Assembly (NCBI GenBank): GCA_023333565.1
Contig: JAJKFH010000102.1
Span: forward strand, 3,038,001 to 3,102,000
Reading direction: 5' to 3'
Source of the DNA: Puffinus mauretanicus
Taxonomy: Eukaryota > Chordata > Aves > Procellariiformes > Procellariidae
Length of the DNA stretch: 64,000 nucleotides
The notes under the pieces are model-generated. The model was not told the origin of the DNA. It ran no database searches and was given only the letters and a program-made list of their open reading frames with translations. The position numbers and the translations under genes were made by a program. Shown in pieces: positions 1 through 13,722 of this stretch; position 1 is the first letter of the stretch; each line of letters starts with the position of its first letter.

Positions 1-2054
1 AAACTAGTATATTATTACAGAGAAAATGATCACATTTATTAAATGCTTATTTTTAAAAATAAGTTTTTATATTTCAATAAACTTTGTTCAAAGCTGTTGC
101 TACACAAATTTAATCTGATCCCTCTTTCATGCTGAGTCTTTTCATCTTTCTCTGCCATCCTACCTGAACACACTCTGTCTCAGCACTAGAGGTTACCATT
201 TTATTATGAAGAGATTAATAGAAAGATCTATTTTGTGGATTTTGCCTTGGCACCCGTTTGCTGCTGGACTGTAACCATATGTACAGTCATTTAAATTGGC
301 ACGTGTTTGTGAAATACCGTACTTCAATAGTACATTTGCCATCCAAATGGCCATTGCGTGATCAGTTATGTGTTTTGTAGGGTTAGTTCAGCTTGTGGAG
401 GTGGTGGTGTCTGTCAGACATCAATGAGCTCTGAACAGACGTCACGGTGATGGTGACTGGGTAATGGAAGTTGTTTGCTTAGAAAAGCACAGCCAAAGAC
501 TGCTCTATATATATGGGTATTTTTTGATGGAGTTGCCTAGTAAGGCTGTGAGCATTGGTATCTTTAAGGTTGCTGACCCTGTGGAATTTGCTTGATGTTC
601 TGTGACTGCTGTATCCTTAGGAGACCAAACATAGTTGAAGCTATCTGGTACTTGCGATAGTATGAACCAAAAGTTCCCTTTTTATCCTGGAGCTGCTGTG
701 TTGCAGCAAACTGCCAAGTCCCAAAGGGAGAATTCGACCTGTGTTTTCTGTGTATGTATTGAACCACGGTAACTGACCACGCTGGGGAGACCCAAGGAAC
801 TTCTCTGTATATCATCCTGGTCTCTCTCAGGGGATGTGATGGTGGGGATTCCCAGGGAGGCTGGGATGGCTGAACTCTCATGGCCTTGGCTAGCGACTTG
901 CTCCAAGTAATCATTTCACCTTTTTGGAAGGGAACCTCTGAAAACCGATGATTTCTGAATACTTGCTATTATAACGAGCTTTTGAAAACTTATAGAGAGA
1001 AGATATTGGTGTTATTGCCAAACATTCCCACCTTGGGTGACAACTAAAACTGGTTCAGCTAGCCCAAACTTCATGAAAAGCAGAATAACAATTGCCAATA
1101 TTTTCCAAAGTCAGTATTGAAAGTTGTCCTGATGTTCAGAGGTGTCGAGTGACCCCAGGTCCAGTATTTTCCACCTTTCAGACTCAGGTCTCACAGGTGC
1201 GTACCACATTTTCTAAGATAGTGGTGGCTGTACTTATATTTTGTTGGATCCTTCCTAGAGTGACTAGATTACTGGAGATGTACGTGATCCCCCGAGGGGC
1301 CATGGTTGCATAAAGTGCTCATATATCTTACGTAACCCAGTCTGGATTCCAGTTACCTTGATGGTACTAAATACCTTTTTTTTTTTTTAACTTGGCACCA
1401 CTGAAATGAATGTGATTTATTTGTGGACTGAGGTAAGCATGAAATCTGGTATCAGAGATCTGGCTTTTTCAGTAGTGGTGAGGAATGGAAAGAAATAAAC
1501 ATTGCCACTTTCTCATTAATGCAATTACCATACCCCATCAAACAAGTGCTGATAAATTTGAGAGGCTTATACTATTCATTAGGCATATGCATTCATTAGT
1601 GTAGCCATCATAAAATAAACAGGGGAGTGTCCAGCATGGGGAAAATTTCGGAGAACAAGAGCTCACATTATACAAAGCTATGATGATAAATGTCTCCTGT
1701 GGCATAATTTTAACTCTTACCATCTGTGATTCCCTGTTGCTATAGCAACTTAAAGTAAATATTAAAAATAGTCTGAAACCAGGAAAAGCACAGCAGGGAA
1801 TGTCTGTTCCGAAAGAAAACAAGCCCTCAATGTGACCAGGCAATGGCAGGAAAAAGGACTGATGAGAAGAACTTCAGGAGTTTTAGCTCGGAGAATTTTC
1901 AGTGTGCAGGGGTGGGTGAGACAAGGATCCCAAAACAGTTTATAAGCAGTTTTAGCTGTGCTACCAAAACATTATCAGATGCTCAGTGCTGTACTTGTCA
2001 TCTGTTTTCAACTTTGAGCTTGAGAAGTAATTTTACTTTAACTGTTAGGAGATT

Positions 2055-2080
2055 TGTGTGTGTGTATATATATATATATA
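2055..2080. repeat. Compound GT/TA microsatellite
   Basis: A short GT dinucleotide run passes directly into about seven TA repeats and then into an A-rich stretch. Such compound dinucleotide arrays are length-polymorphic in vertebrates. It lies inside a spurious 105-codon plus-strand frame, where it encodes only a Tyr/Ile repeat, which argues against that frame being a gene. Confidence 0.9.
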
Positions 2081-2486
2081 AAAATAAATATGATTTTACA
2101 TTTTTGACAGATGTGTTTTTGATTTTTGTTGAGCTAGGGAGGGATGAAGAATCCTTCTGATGCAGTTTTTAAAAGCTATGAGCACTGCAGTGGTGTTCAT
2201 CAAATGATGCCGTTCAAATAGTATTACAACTGAGTGTTTAGGCCAAAGACAAGGCTTAAAAGGAGAGCTGCACTTTCATGCCAGGCCAGAACAGGAGCTG
2301 CTTCCAGTGGCTCCTTTCTGGAAAATACAGGAGCTGAGCCCCATGCAGCAGGAAAAACTGACCAGGGAAAGACGGAAAGAAAGGGTGAAAGACTGCATTT
2401 AGTGGAAGGGGCATGAAGAATTGTTTAAATAATTGAAAGTGGTGTGAAATGGCAGAGTGCTTCAAGAACCTAGGAACTTCACTATT

Positions 2487-2510
2487 GGGGGTGGGGGGAG
2501 GTGGGGGGAG
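2487..2510 (+). repeat. G-rich low-complexity tract
   Basis: The order of G runs is G5, T, G6, A, G2, T, G6. It is strongly G-skewed and prone to G-quadruplex folding. Because it has three long runs rather than four runs separated by loops, it is not a textbook four-tract motif. Confidence 0.7.
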
Positions 2511-2561
2511 TAAATTAACTGGGGATGCCCTATCTAAAGAAATCCTTGGCTGAAAAAAAAG

Positions 2562-2575
2562 CTTTCCATGGAAAG
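2562..2575. repeat. 14-bp perfect palindrome
   Basis: CTTTCCATGGAAAG equals its own reverse complement. It sits between two A-rich stretches. No function can be assigned; palindromes of this size can bind dimeric factors or be chance. Confidence 0.85.
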
Positions 2576-5500
2576 AAAAGCTCTGCTTGAGGGAATTGCT
2601 AACTGTTCTGGGTGTGTCCTTGCTTTAGTCTAATTGCAATGAAGATGGTTAGCTTCCTTGGTGAGTGTTCCTGGTTTTTAGTGTTCCCTTTCATTCATTT
2701 GGCAGTCACTTCAAGAGTGATTTATGGTAAGAGATGAGAAAACAAACTCAGATTTGATATTAGGCAGTAGCCAGGGAACTTAGATGTAATCACTGCTGCA
2801 TGACATCCTGCGCAGTTCTGTGTGCGGTGCCTGCACCATGGTGGACTTAATGCATAAGATCTCATTTGAGCTTGCAAGCCAACACAGCCTGGATATACAA
2901 AACAGCCTGTGCCATCAGCACAAATTAAGGGTCTGTGGCTGGGCTCAAGGTGCATGAGACCAGAGGAACATAAATCAGAAATTTTGTTTGGCCCTATTAT
3001 CACTGACAACGTGATAGGCAGGCTTTTATCTGCAGCCTTGTGGTTTGCTCTTTGACAAAGATAATGAATGCAAATTCTGAAAGGCAGCCAAATGCAGATG
3101 CTTTGATTTGTATGAAAGCTCTGACCCACCAGAACTGTAACTTTTAGGGAGAAAAAAAGTCATGTGAGTTCCAGTTACAGCTACTGTATGTCTGAGTTTT
3201 CCTAGATGTGTCTTTTCTTCTCTTTCATTCTCTGCCTTCTCAGAAACCTCGGTGTAATCTGAGAGTTTTCTATATTTGGCCAGAGCTGCTGATCAGTGCT
3301 GCCCTTAGCCTGCTGTATATCTGGAAATTGTGGACACTTCCATGGCACAAAACCAGACTGACTGCACAGCTTCTGTGCAATGAGTCAGCTGCTCTGGAAG
3401 TATTGAGAGCTATTGACTATGTTCAAAACAGCTGCTGTATGTATGCAATAAGCCTGATGCACCTCAAAAGCCTTAGGCTCACCCCCAAACCCGCTTGAGG
3501 TAGGTACAAGGTTTCTCACAAGGCTGCATATTCTTTCTGCCAAGTTAATCAGGACAGAAATGGGGCATCTTGTGTGGTGGTGTGATCTGGAAAAATCTTG
3601 CTGTGATCTGGGAGAGGCCTGTACCACTTTCTTCTCACTGATACAGCTTTTCCCTGGCTTGCTGTCCTAGTCCCAGGTGACCAGGGAGAGCCCCCAGAAG
3701 GCTTTCCCCGAGACATCTGTTTTGAGAGGTGATAAAGGGAGCCAATGCATTGACCTGTTAGGATATGTCATAAGATACAGTTTCACTCTTTACGTTGGCA
3801 CTCCTGTGTGTCCATGGTGGATTCCCACACCCATGACAAACCAAAAATTCCCCAAACACCATCTGATTCTACTTCAGCCAATCAATCAGTTTATCCAAAG
3901 CTTCACCCACTTCATCTGGGCTGCACGTATTCATTGTGCAAAAGGGAGCCTTTATAAGAATATTGCGGAGTCCTGTAAGCCTCACTCTTAGCATTTTTTT
4001 TTCTTGTACTCCATTTCTGTCTGCTTAGTATGTGGGGAATCCATGCTCATATCAAAGTGCTTTCTGGCATGCTACAGGAAGGAAGGGTTTTCCAGGAGTT
4101 GTGGGAACAAGCCAATTGCTTGGAAGTCCTGCCGGAAACACTGCTTGGAAGTTGCATAGAAAATAATAAAACTTTCATGTATCTGCTCAAAATAGGCCAT
4201 TATTCAATAGTATATCTAGTTGGATGTGGTGGAGATGCATACATACGCGTGCTTTTTTTGACTGTGCTCAGTGTGTGTATTACTTAACACAGACCGTGTG
4301 CTTGGCGGTCTTTTCTTACTACTGAAAATAAAATGTTTCCTGCTTTGAGGAATTTACAGCCTAGATGGACACTTCAGGAAGACAGAAAATCCAACAGCAG
4401 CTCAAGATGGAAGAGTTCATTTGAGGAAGTTTATCTCTATTTCATGATGGTGATGACATAATTTTTACTTGGAGGAGTAGGATTTATGCTGATATACTTT
4501 CAGCTTTTATGCCAATCTCCTTATGTATTGCATTAGACGGTCCCTGCTGCAAAGGTTTGAAATCTCAACTAGATTAAGATATCTGATCTCTGCTTCCCAA
4601 AAATTCCACTGTGTTGTCAAAGGAAAGCAGAAGGCTGATGGAAGACATAGAAGTGTGCAAAAGGCCTGCCATGTTTCACCAGGATTTACTCTGACATCTG
4701 TATGTAGCTAGTTGATTTTTCTTTTTTTTCTTTTGACCCGAATAGCAACATAACTGAGATCACCAGTCAGCAGCGCACATTCTTTAATGCATCTAGAGAA
4801 TTCCAATTATTGTTTTATGGGGGAAGTGATAGCCATGCAATTAGGATTTTCATCTGTGCGATCCTCTACATTGGTATGGTGGCAAACATATAGCATTAAA
4901 TAAGCTTAGTGCAGCTGTGAGAGGAGAGCTAAGGGCAAACTTACTCTGTTTATGGTTTTGCTGTAAAATTTTACTTTTTTGGAAACTTTGCAGATGTTTA
5001 CAAAACTTCCATATAGCTGCTTCCTGAAGCTATGCCTTGTTTTTAATCTGAGCTGAATGTTTAGGTGATCCAGAAGTTACCTAACTCCCTATTTGCACAG
5101 AAAGCTTGCTCCAGTTAGCTCTGAACTTGTGCTGTCCCTTAATGAAAAGCCCTTACTGTCTTGTAGACCAGGGTTTTACAGCATAGATCTGTGTACATTT
5201 TCAAGCAAACCTGAGCCTTGTTTTGCATGAATTGAAGTTTAGTTTGGAGCCAATTTAAACCTTTATGTAGTTTTGCATTTGGGCTGTAAGGAATATGTAG
5301 TTTCGTGTGTATTTGAGAAACTTGTACAAAATTTAGGTTTTTTTGACTGAATTTTGTTTTGCTATGCTGTCTGTCTTCTGTGCTGTAGATGTATTATTAA
5401 ATTGTAAAAAAACCCCTCCAAGTTCCAAAAGGCATTTCCTTCCTTATCCCATCCCCATAACTTTCCATTTTGTACAGGCTGCAGTAGTTTCCATGCTCAC

Positions 5501-6588
5501 TGTTCGAGATCCCATGGATCTGGAGAGCTCATGGCGACTATCATTTTATTCTGCTGAGTACTTTAAAAGTTGTAATGAGACTGTGTGGTAAAGTTAATAG
5601 AGCCTCCTGGTTATTCTCACAGTACTTGTAAAAAATTTCTTGGTGTCATGACTTCATATCCAGATGACTGTATAAAATTAGGAATACTCTTAACGCCTGT
5701 TCTGAGATATATTTTTTTAATTTATTGGTGCCATGAAAATGCAATCATTTTATCAGGGAGATAACCCAGAACTTTGCAAATGCTGGTGAATAGCACGCCA
5801 AGTCTTTTCTGTGTTCAATAATAAAGTTCAAGGCATAACGCACTGGACACATGGGAAAAGTTCCTTTTTGCTTGCAGATGATTGATGTGTCAATCTTTCA
5901 TTCTGCTTCCAACATGCTTGTGCTCGGAGATGCAGATTTTTTTTTTTTAAGAAAAAGGTTACAGGCCTTTCAAAAATTTTGACTCACTTAAACTATTTAG
6001 ATTCTCAATGTTTTATTAATTAAAGATCATGAAAATTAAGTTTCATGTCATCTCTTGCAGGATATTCTTAAGGGCCTTGTGGAATAAACTTTTCTGCTCA
6101 GAAGATGCTGACCACCTAACTTCTTCTGGTCTGTAATAATTAGTGTTGTATGTAAGTAGCTTTCCTGTTGTATTGTATTTTTTTAATAATCAAGAGAGGG
6201 GAGGAAATGAAATGCTAGCATGGTTTTCATCAAGAATGGCTCTTTGTTTTTGCAGATGTTTACTGCTTGCAGAACTTAATACCATTATACTGTCTTACCA
6301 ATCTGTTTCAGGTAACTTGTTATGATTAAAAAAAGTGATTGGAGAGGTATACTCCAATTATTCATGAACCACAGCACTGAGGCATGCACACATAGTAAAC
6401 AGCCTCTTCCTAGCTTACAGTATTTCTTTCCTGTAAGGCCTCTCTAGCCCTCCTTTCACCATCAGCCTTCATCCCTTTTTTTGCCTGAGAAACAAAAAAG
6501 AAAAAACACAATGAATATGACTTACTGCGCTGAAATAATCACGCTGCAAAGGTCAGCCTTGCCCTGGAGTTGGCTTAATATTCCCATG

Positions 6589-7029
6589 CTAAGGATAATA
6601 TACTCTGTCCTTATAGAACAGTAATAACGGCATGATCTTGGATACCCTTGTGTGCCAACAGGGGAAGGGATGCCTCTTGTGCCTAATCTCCACGACATGT
6701 GGCTGTAACCCTTTAGAAACCCAGATTCTCTGGACCCTGTCAATGATTTGTTGGGTAATACTAGGGAAACCAATTCCTCTTTTAACGTGCTGGTCATTAA
6801 CTCCTTTGGCAAATGAGAAGGCTGATTCTTTCAAGTGCTTGAATGATACTGGTGAAGTATGTGGCACAAAAGCCAGGTACCACATTTTCTCAGTGTTAAA
6901 ATGCAGTTCTTCGTAGAGATGTCCATTGGTGATGGTCTGGGGTTGGGCAGTTTGTGTAGGTAGGGTTCCAGGAAATTTAGGTGCTTTAACAAATAGACTT
7001 ACTGGGCCTGATAATCCCTGATATTTCAA
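6589..7029 (-). other. Unassigned 146-codon open frame, probably not a gene
   Basis: An open frame starts with Met and runs 146 codons on the minus strand. It overlaps a 96-codon minus frame and a 94-codon plus frame, so this 500-base stretch has low stop density on both strands. The translation has no signal peptide, clear membrane segment or motif that I recognise. Around one frame of this length is expected by chance in a window this size. A decayed pseudogene or an lncRNA exon would be alternatives, without positive evidence. Confidence 0.1.
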
Positions 7030-8639
7030 AGTCTATCTGTGGAACAAAGCAAGTATAATATACAAAATCATGCATATATGTATGATATGCAATCACATGT
7101 AATCAGAAGCAAGTGTAGTACATGGTCTGAGTAACACGCTGCTCTAGTTTAGCTCAGTTGTAAGAGGTTACTGAAGTTGATGGGAATTTGTTGTAAATTT
7201 GGGGTTCTTCCCAGGGTGGCTGCCTGGCGCTGTGGCATCATTAGAGGCCTCGTGGTATGCATTTGCCACCATTAGAAGTAATGTCTATGTGTTTATTCTT
7301 CATGAAAGATATGTGTTTACAAACAATAGGTCTGTACATGTACAATGTGGATTCCTCACAGACTGGCAGATCCTTAGTAGATACCTGGTGGGAATGTGGT
7401 TGCCAGCATTGTCAGACCCAGACGTAATGGGATTGAGTGTCCAGCAACAGACCTATGGGGGGTGGGCATTTTGACTCTACATCACACATGCCACTGAGTC
7501 ACCCAGAGCACGCACAGCAATCTTTTGCCTAGACACACAATGCATCACTAATCAGTGTGAGGACAACCCATCATCTCTCACAAAGTCGAGAGATTCTAAT
7601 AACTGATAACTGGGACTTGTTTTTACTGTGAACAGGAGAAACAGCTGGGTTTTTTTGGATGGTAATTTCTATCCCTTAAGGATGCTTTGTACCTCTTTGT
7701 GTTCCTCCATGGTTGGGTTGCCATACTGGCCCAGAGGAAACTGGTACTCTCTTGGCAGTCTCTGGGCAGCACTAGCTGCTTCAGGGGGAGGTGGTACGTG
7801 CTCTGGTCATAATAGCAGCTGCAGAGTTACTCAGCATCTCGACTGTCTAGAGAGGCCCAGGTGTTTGGTGTCTTTTTTTTTTTCCCCCAAGAGGAATAAT
7901 TTTACAGTAAATGGGATAGGCTTAGCACTTCCACAATTAATAAATTGCCAAATGAATAAGCTCTTAAGAAAAAAACCCGAAGTTTTTAGATGTCAGCAAC
8001 ATACAATCATGTAACTGAGGCTAAGTACTTCTGCAAAAGGTCATAACAGCGCTCTGCTAAAAATTAGTAGTCATATTTCACTATAATCTTTGGCTGATGC
8101 TAATGGTACCAAAGAATTACTGAGCAAAAATAAATGCCTTGGAAAAAAAAATCCTTAACAAGGCAAAGAATACAAATGGCATCTATAAATGTCTGACGTT
8201 TCTTCTTTATCTGAAAACCCAGACAGGGTACTTAATAACAACGTTCTCTTCCGGAGGTACAAAACCATGTAGCTTCTGGCCCATCTATTTAAAATACAGG
8301 CAAGGGAGAAAGCTATTTTGTAAGGTCAAGGTTTCTGCTAATTGATAATTTGGCAAGCTGGTGATGATTATCAACAATGTGAGAAAAGCGACAAGGTGAC
8401 ACCTTCCACCTACACCAACTGCCTAAGCTCTTAAGAATTTTGCAAGTATTCTGAAGCTACTCCCTCAAAATACCTCCATTATTATTTTGAATTTAAATTC
8501 AGCCCTCAAAGGTATTTGAGAGCTGCAGAGTATATTACTACTGATATGATGTGCCTGTAAGTTGTATTCTATGCCAAATTATGCAGCAATACTTCTGTAT
8601 AGCATATACAGTAATTAGATATGGAACCCAAGCCTAACA

Positions 8640-8690
8640 TTTGGCCTTAGGGAGTTTAATTCCATTGATTGTAGTGTTGGTGGGAAAACG
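8640..8690. mobile_element. Possible fragment of an old amniote interspersed repeat
   Basis: The string around 'ggagtttaattccattgatt' resembles the 'ggagtaactccattgattt' core that recurs in an ancient repeat of reptile and bird genomes, better preserved in this window at 48.2, 52.2 and 59.8 kb. The match is short and diverged, so this copy is tentative. Confidence 0.3.
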
Positions 8691-8729
8691 AATTCCATAA
8701 CTGAGGCTGAGATCTGATGTCCCCCACAG

Positions 8730-11700
8730 TATTTGAGTATTCAAATACAAGGCTTTGGGAGAAGTCCATTTCTAATACTCACACTAATTTATCATTTTAA
8801 CTGACATACTTGGAGCCCAGTACAATTGTAGGTTAAACAAAAGGAAAACAGGATATTAAAGGATCCGATGGGTCACATCCAAGTTTTGTGTGAGTTTCTC
8901 TCTATACTGGCTTTCATGGAATGTGGCCCACTCTGCAGAAATACTTCTTGAATTCTTTTCATTGGAAACACTGACAAAAATTAATATGCCCCTAAAGTGA
9001 AACAGACCTGGGAAAGAAAACAAAACTCAGCCTCTTATAATTGTCCAAGCCAAAGGAAGTGCAGAAGCTAAACAAATACCATGAGAATGTAAGAGAAGAT
9101 TTATGCTTTCAGTTTTAATACTTTAAAGTATGAATAACAAAGATAAGGTAACGGTGGTCTATCTACTAATTACAATAGTGCTGGAGACATATTGGAAATG
9201 GAAATTTTAAATGTTCAGAGCCTTACTGGAATTTAGACAATGCGTATTTGAAAGGTGATTTTTAGAATGGTCCTGGAATGGTCCAGGTTGCATTTGGACC
9301 ATGGTGCTGGAGTCTGTCTAGTTGCAGCAGTTCACCCCTAAAAGCTGGCTTCTTCAGAGCTGCAGCGGGTTCTGAGCGTGCAACCATGAGTAGCAGAAAT
9401 AAGGCCTTTAGGGATTGAGTCCCTATAGAAAAATCTGGTGGGGTACATGTCTGGTGGGGTAAAGTCACCTTAAAATGGATGTAACTATTCTTAAGGCCCA
9501 TTTATGGATCCATTAATACCCCTTTAAATACGTTTTCTAGCTGGTTTGGTAACTTGTCACACTTGAACAAGTGCGTCACATTCTACAGAGGGAGGAAAAG
9601 TAAATTGGGAGATTACTGAGGTGTATCTCTTGTTGAAGTAACAGCCCTAAATAAAACAGGCATGTGAAAAATTCACTGTGAAATGTTTTTTTGAAAGCTC
9701 AGCACATCCACCTTTTTCATTGGGAAGGAACTGCTCCTTAGTGAATGGCACCTTCCTTTGCTATTTTAATTTGTGTGGAATTGTTTCCACTGTGAAAGTA
9801 TGGAGTGATGTGATTTTTGTAGTAATGTTGCTGGTTTTGCAGTGTCATGCAAATGGCAATTGTCAGGATACGAAAATGGGGTCCTGGAAGTCATCCTGAA
9901 GAGCATCGTGAAAAGCATTTTGTCTTTTTGTATGCATTAACTGCAGTGATTCAACTGCAGTGATGCTGGATCCCTGCTTACAGGCTGATTTTTATTTTTT
10001 CTTCTTTTCTCCTCTTTCTTTAGAGTTGAAGTTATTCTGGGTACAAAGCTATTGTGGGAAAATCTCCATTCTTCAGTTTTGCTGCTGACTTAAATGGTGC
10101 CAGTCAATTTATCTTTAAATGTAATGGGCTTAATCCTGCAGGAAGGCAGCACTTTGCATGAAAGAGGACATCAAAATTCAGTTTTTTCTATGGAAAAAAC
10201 TACTGTTTTAGAGGGACCATGATAATAAGTATTGAAAGAATATATTTATCTATTTGGAGAGCAAAACAGCTTCTAGAAACCAGCTTTTCAGAATGCAACA
10301 ATAGGTATTTACGTAGATTTTTTTAATTTTTTGTTTTTTGAAGTTGAATTTTGGCCTCCAGTTTCCACTTCTTAGCAAAGAAGGCCTGAAAATGTTTGTT
10401 CTGAATTCCTCTCCAGTTGTGATTTGCAGCATAAGGTACGAAGTCCAGAACTTTTCATTGAACAGGTGGAGGCCCTATGTGCATGCTCGCCCCTGGTAAG
10501 TAATGAGCACTCAGACCTCTGAGTACGCGGTACTATTGAAATTGTGCTGAAAATAGTTTCTGGACAAACACCAAAAATCCTGAGGGTTTAAGTCAAGGAA
10601 AATACCTCTTACCTTGCAAGTAACTTGCAGGAATAAATGTAAAATGAAGTCTGCATTAGATCACTCTACCTACTTATTGCAGTACAGTGTGGTTAGGAAG
10701 AGGAACATATGATCTATTTCTCCACGGTATACATTCCAGAAAAATGTATTTGTTGAGTTTATTTATAGGCACTTCTGTGGTGCTCACCATCGCAGCATCA
10801 TTTCATTGCTCTTCGGGCATTCATGCCTTTAATGGAAAAGGGCAGATGTTTTCCTCATTGGAGTTTTGCAAGTGAGGGCACAACACTGAAATTCAGCTCA
10901 GGCCTAAATTGTTACTCTAACTAAAATAATTCTTTTTTTTTTTCCCTAAAGAATGCCACTGTTTTGCAGCAGTTTTTGGCAGGTTTCTTAACAGAAATGA
11001 AACAATGAATGTACTCTTCACATTTCTTTAAATGTATTGAGTATTAATTGTGAAATTAAATTGCCATAAAACTCTGCGATGCATAGGTTTCCTGACTTCT
11101 AGCAGTGTTTGTTTATCTACACATTTGCTTATTCTGGCTGAGGGCACATGTGATGGGGAGCTGCTTGCAAAATATTAATCCCTGTAGTGGCCTGCTCCTC
11201 TTCCAGTCCCCAAAATGCTGATGACAATGAAAAGAATTTCACTTTTAACAAGGAAATTCTTTTGAAAGTTCAATTCGGGGAAAAAAAAAAAGAATCTTAA
11301 CCATAATTTTTCAAGTGAAGTAATAAAAAAATTGTGCCAAGTAAAGTTCTCGCTTAAAATTTGATCACTGCCATCACTGTCCCTGCAGTCCCTTGCAACC
11401 CTAGGATGTAGTACAGGCTTTTTGTTAGCTGGGCCACCGTGCAGCGCATCATGAGAAGGCCCAGGTCAGCTGAAAAACTTGGCCTCAAAACAGTGGTGTT
11501 TTGGGGCATTTGTCTCAGAAACCTTGAGAGGCAATGTCTTAGCATTTCTGAAGGGAAATTTTTCAGATGAAACAATAAGACTATTTTGATTTTGTGATTG
11601 TTTTGGTCCAAAAAGTTAGCAGTTCTCAAAGGAAAATATGTTTTTCATGGGAGGAAAAAAAAAGTCTTGCTGAATGTCCTGTTTTCTATATCGATTTTTC

Positions 11701-13690
11701 TAACCGGTATTTTTGGTTAGCGCAAGAAAAAAATTAAGAAGCTTGAAGTCCTAATCCCACTGCTGCTATTGATTTTACTTAAAATCAATTTAATTTATTT
11801 TATTTTAGATAATACCATTGAACTACTGACTGGAGAGAAAAAGTGGTATAAAGATTTAACTCTTGATAGAACTTTGCATACTTGAAACTCTACACATAAT
11901 TTTTAATGTTATTATCTCTGCTAATCCTTTGGGCCAAAATTATCTCTGGAATATGATCCAAAATGAGAACAGGAAGATCACTTAGAAAAAAAAGTTGTAA
12001 CTGTCAAGCCTTTCATCTACATTATTAGTACACCATGTGTGGTCTCTCTGGAAATTTAAATGCAAGCTGAAAGCTTTGACTCTCATAACTCATATGTACA
12101 ATGAGTACGTCTTCTCATATATGTTTTATAAAGTTTTTGCCAGTCTTGAAAATGTTGCAACTTGCAAAAGAGCCTGAAGCTAGAAAGAATGTGCTAAGTA
12201 AAGAATACAACGAAAATTCAGAGAAATTCACAGGAAGAGAAGAAATCTGATCCTGGAGAGCTTTCTGGTACTCCAGTCTGAGGAGGTGGTGTATGACTCC
12301 TCAAAGCCATAGTTGATGGAAATCGACTATTCAAAGTGAAATTCCACTGAGCAAAAAGAACAGGAAGAGAACTGATATGAGGGGAGAAGGAACATTTTTG
12401 GATGAAGAGGTGAGGGAGAAAGCTTGCACTGGCTCTGCTGAGCCATTGTGGGGACACTGTCTTTGACCAAGCAAGACAAAAGCTGCAGGGGTAGGTGGCC
12501 CTCCAAGAGCAAGGGTTGGGAGAAGAACTGATTGCCGCGTTGAAAGGTAGCTGAGATGAAACTGCCAAGGATGAGCTTTTTCCATAAGTTTGCTCTAAAG
12601 TAGAATATTTTTTTTCTTACCCTTTTGTTGTAGTGTTTTGTAATAAGGATGCTAAATTTTACTCTTTTTTTTTTAAAGTGAGAACCTCTCTAAAACTAAA
12701 CTTGGCTTATTTTTGTCCCCCCTCTTTTGCTGTAAGAGAGGTTTCAGGGGAACCTGGACTGTCTTGTTGTGGGCAGGCAGACTCTGGAGTCCTGAGAGCT
12801 CAAAGTGCCAAGTGTGGGGAAAGACTTCCTTGACACTGTAGGCCTGTGCCCTTTTGGCTAGCAGGAGACAGTGGGAAGATTGCTTGTGATTGTCAGGTAG
12901 ACCTCACCAGTGTTCCATGCACACTATGGGCTCACACCAGGAACAAACTTTGTTTATCCCTAATGAAAATATTCTGTCTCTAACCCTTTTTAGATAGCAA
13001 CTATCATTTAGCCTAAGCTTTGGAGTTTTGATGTATTTAAATACAAAATGGGTATCACAGATGTAATGAAAGTTATCTTCCCTTCCTCATGCTCCTTGTG
13101 ATGCAATACTAGGAAGAAATCCCTTCTGAAGGCAGAAGGGTTTCTGTGTCTGGATGTTATGAGGAGTTTATGTGCATCGTTTAGTCATAGGAGAAAAAAA
13201 ATTTGCTCATTGATAGTATCTCATAAGCCGACTCTTTTGTGTAGCAGTGTTGTAAGCACAAGAAGACAAGTACGTTAGAATTACAAAGTATAGCCTCTGT
13301 AAAATTGGTGATGTTGCTTATAGAGCTTGGACTTAAGAGCCAGATGTTATTGATGCTCTGTCATTCCAGCTGGGTGGGGTGACTCTAGAAGTCTTGATTG
13401 AGTCTGATGCGTTGGCCATTGAATTCAAGCTTCAGTGGAGCAGAAGTTTCTTACTTGCTGTATGAGAAACTTTTTTGGCATCCTAAGAATTACTTCATTT
13501 CTAGCATACCGGATGCCCCCCACAAAAAAGAATCCCGCTGCCTGACACTGACTGCATTCTTTCTCTATAGAAATAGAAGAGCAAGACAGTGTTCATGGCT
13601 AGAGTGGTATGTCCTGATTATTGAAGGTTTTCATGCATTCATCTACCTATCTGCCATTACAATTCTCAGCCCATTTCTGGTGAGTTTCTG
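8730..13690. other. AT-rich non-coding DNA, no gene recognised
   Basis: No recognisable coding sequence. It contains A/T homopolymers, a tandem 14-bp duplication near 9.95 kb and a long pyrimidine tract ending in TTTAG near 10.02 kb that resembles a splice acceptor, but the sequence after it carries no sustained open frame. Two overlapping frames near 12.2-12.6 kb (116 and 84 codons, minus) share the same bases and look like chance. Confidence 0.7.
9939..9966. repeat. Two-copy 14-bp tandem duplication
   Basis: AACTGCAGTGATTC is followed at once by AACTGCAGTGATGC, differing at one base. This is a simple local duplication, probably from replication slippage. Confidence 0.85.
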
Positions 13691-13707
13691 AAGACCTATC
13701 TGAAACT

Positions 13708-13722
13708 GCTTGGATGGGAGAC
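13708..13722 (+). other. Short 5S-box-like string, probably chance
   Basis: GCTTGGATGGGAGAC matches the vertebrate 5S rRNA internal promoter region (CTTGGATGGGAGAC). Unlike the copy at 25.9 kb, the flanks do not align to 5S on either side, so it may be chance or a heavily decayed 5S-headed SINE. Confidence 0.2.

Larger units (their letters stand above)
1..8639. other. AT-rich non-coding DNA, no gene recognised
   Basis: No frame looks like a conserved protein. The longest open frames are 128-146 codons and lie within what chance allows in this much AT-rich sequence. Visible structure is limited to a T13 run (1376-1388), a GT/TA microsatellite near 2.06 kb, a G-rich patch near 2.49 kb and a 14-bp palindrome at 2562-2575. 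A short segment at 6.52-7.03 kb has few stops in three frames at once (146 codons on minus, 94 on plus), but I cannot assign it to any family. Confidence 0.7.

Noticed and set aside
1843..2160. 105-codon plus-strand frame
   Set aside because: It includes the GT/TA microsatellite as a Tyr-Ile repeat and shows no domain.
9990..10020. Very strong pyrimidine tract ending in TTTAG, acceptor-like
   Set aside because: The sequence after it has an early stop in one frame and no donor or recognised coding content, so no exon is called.
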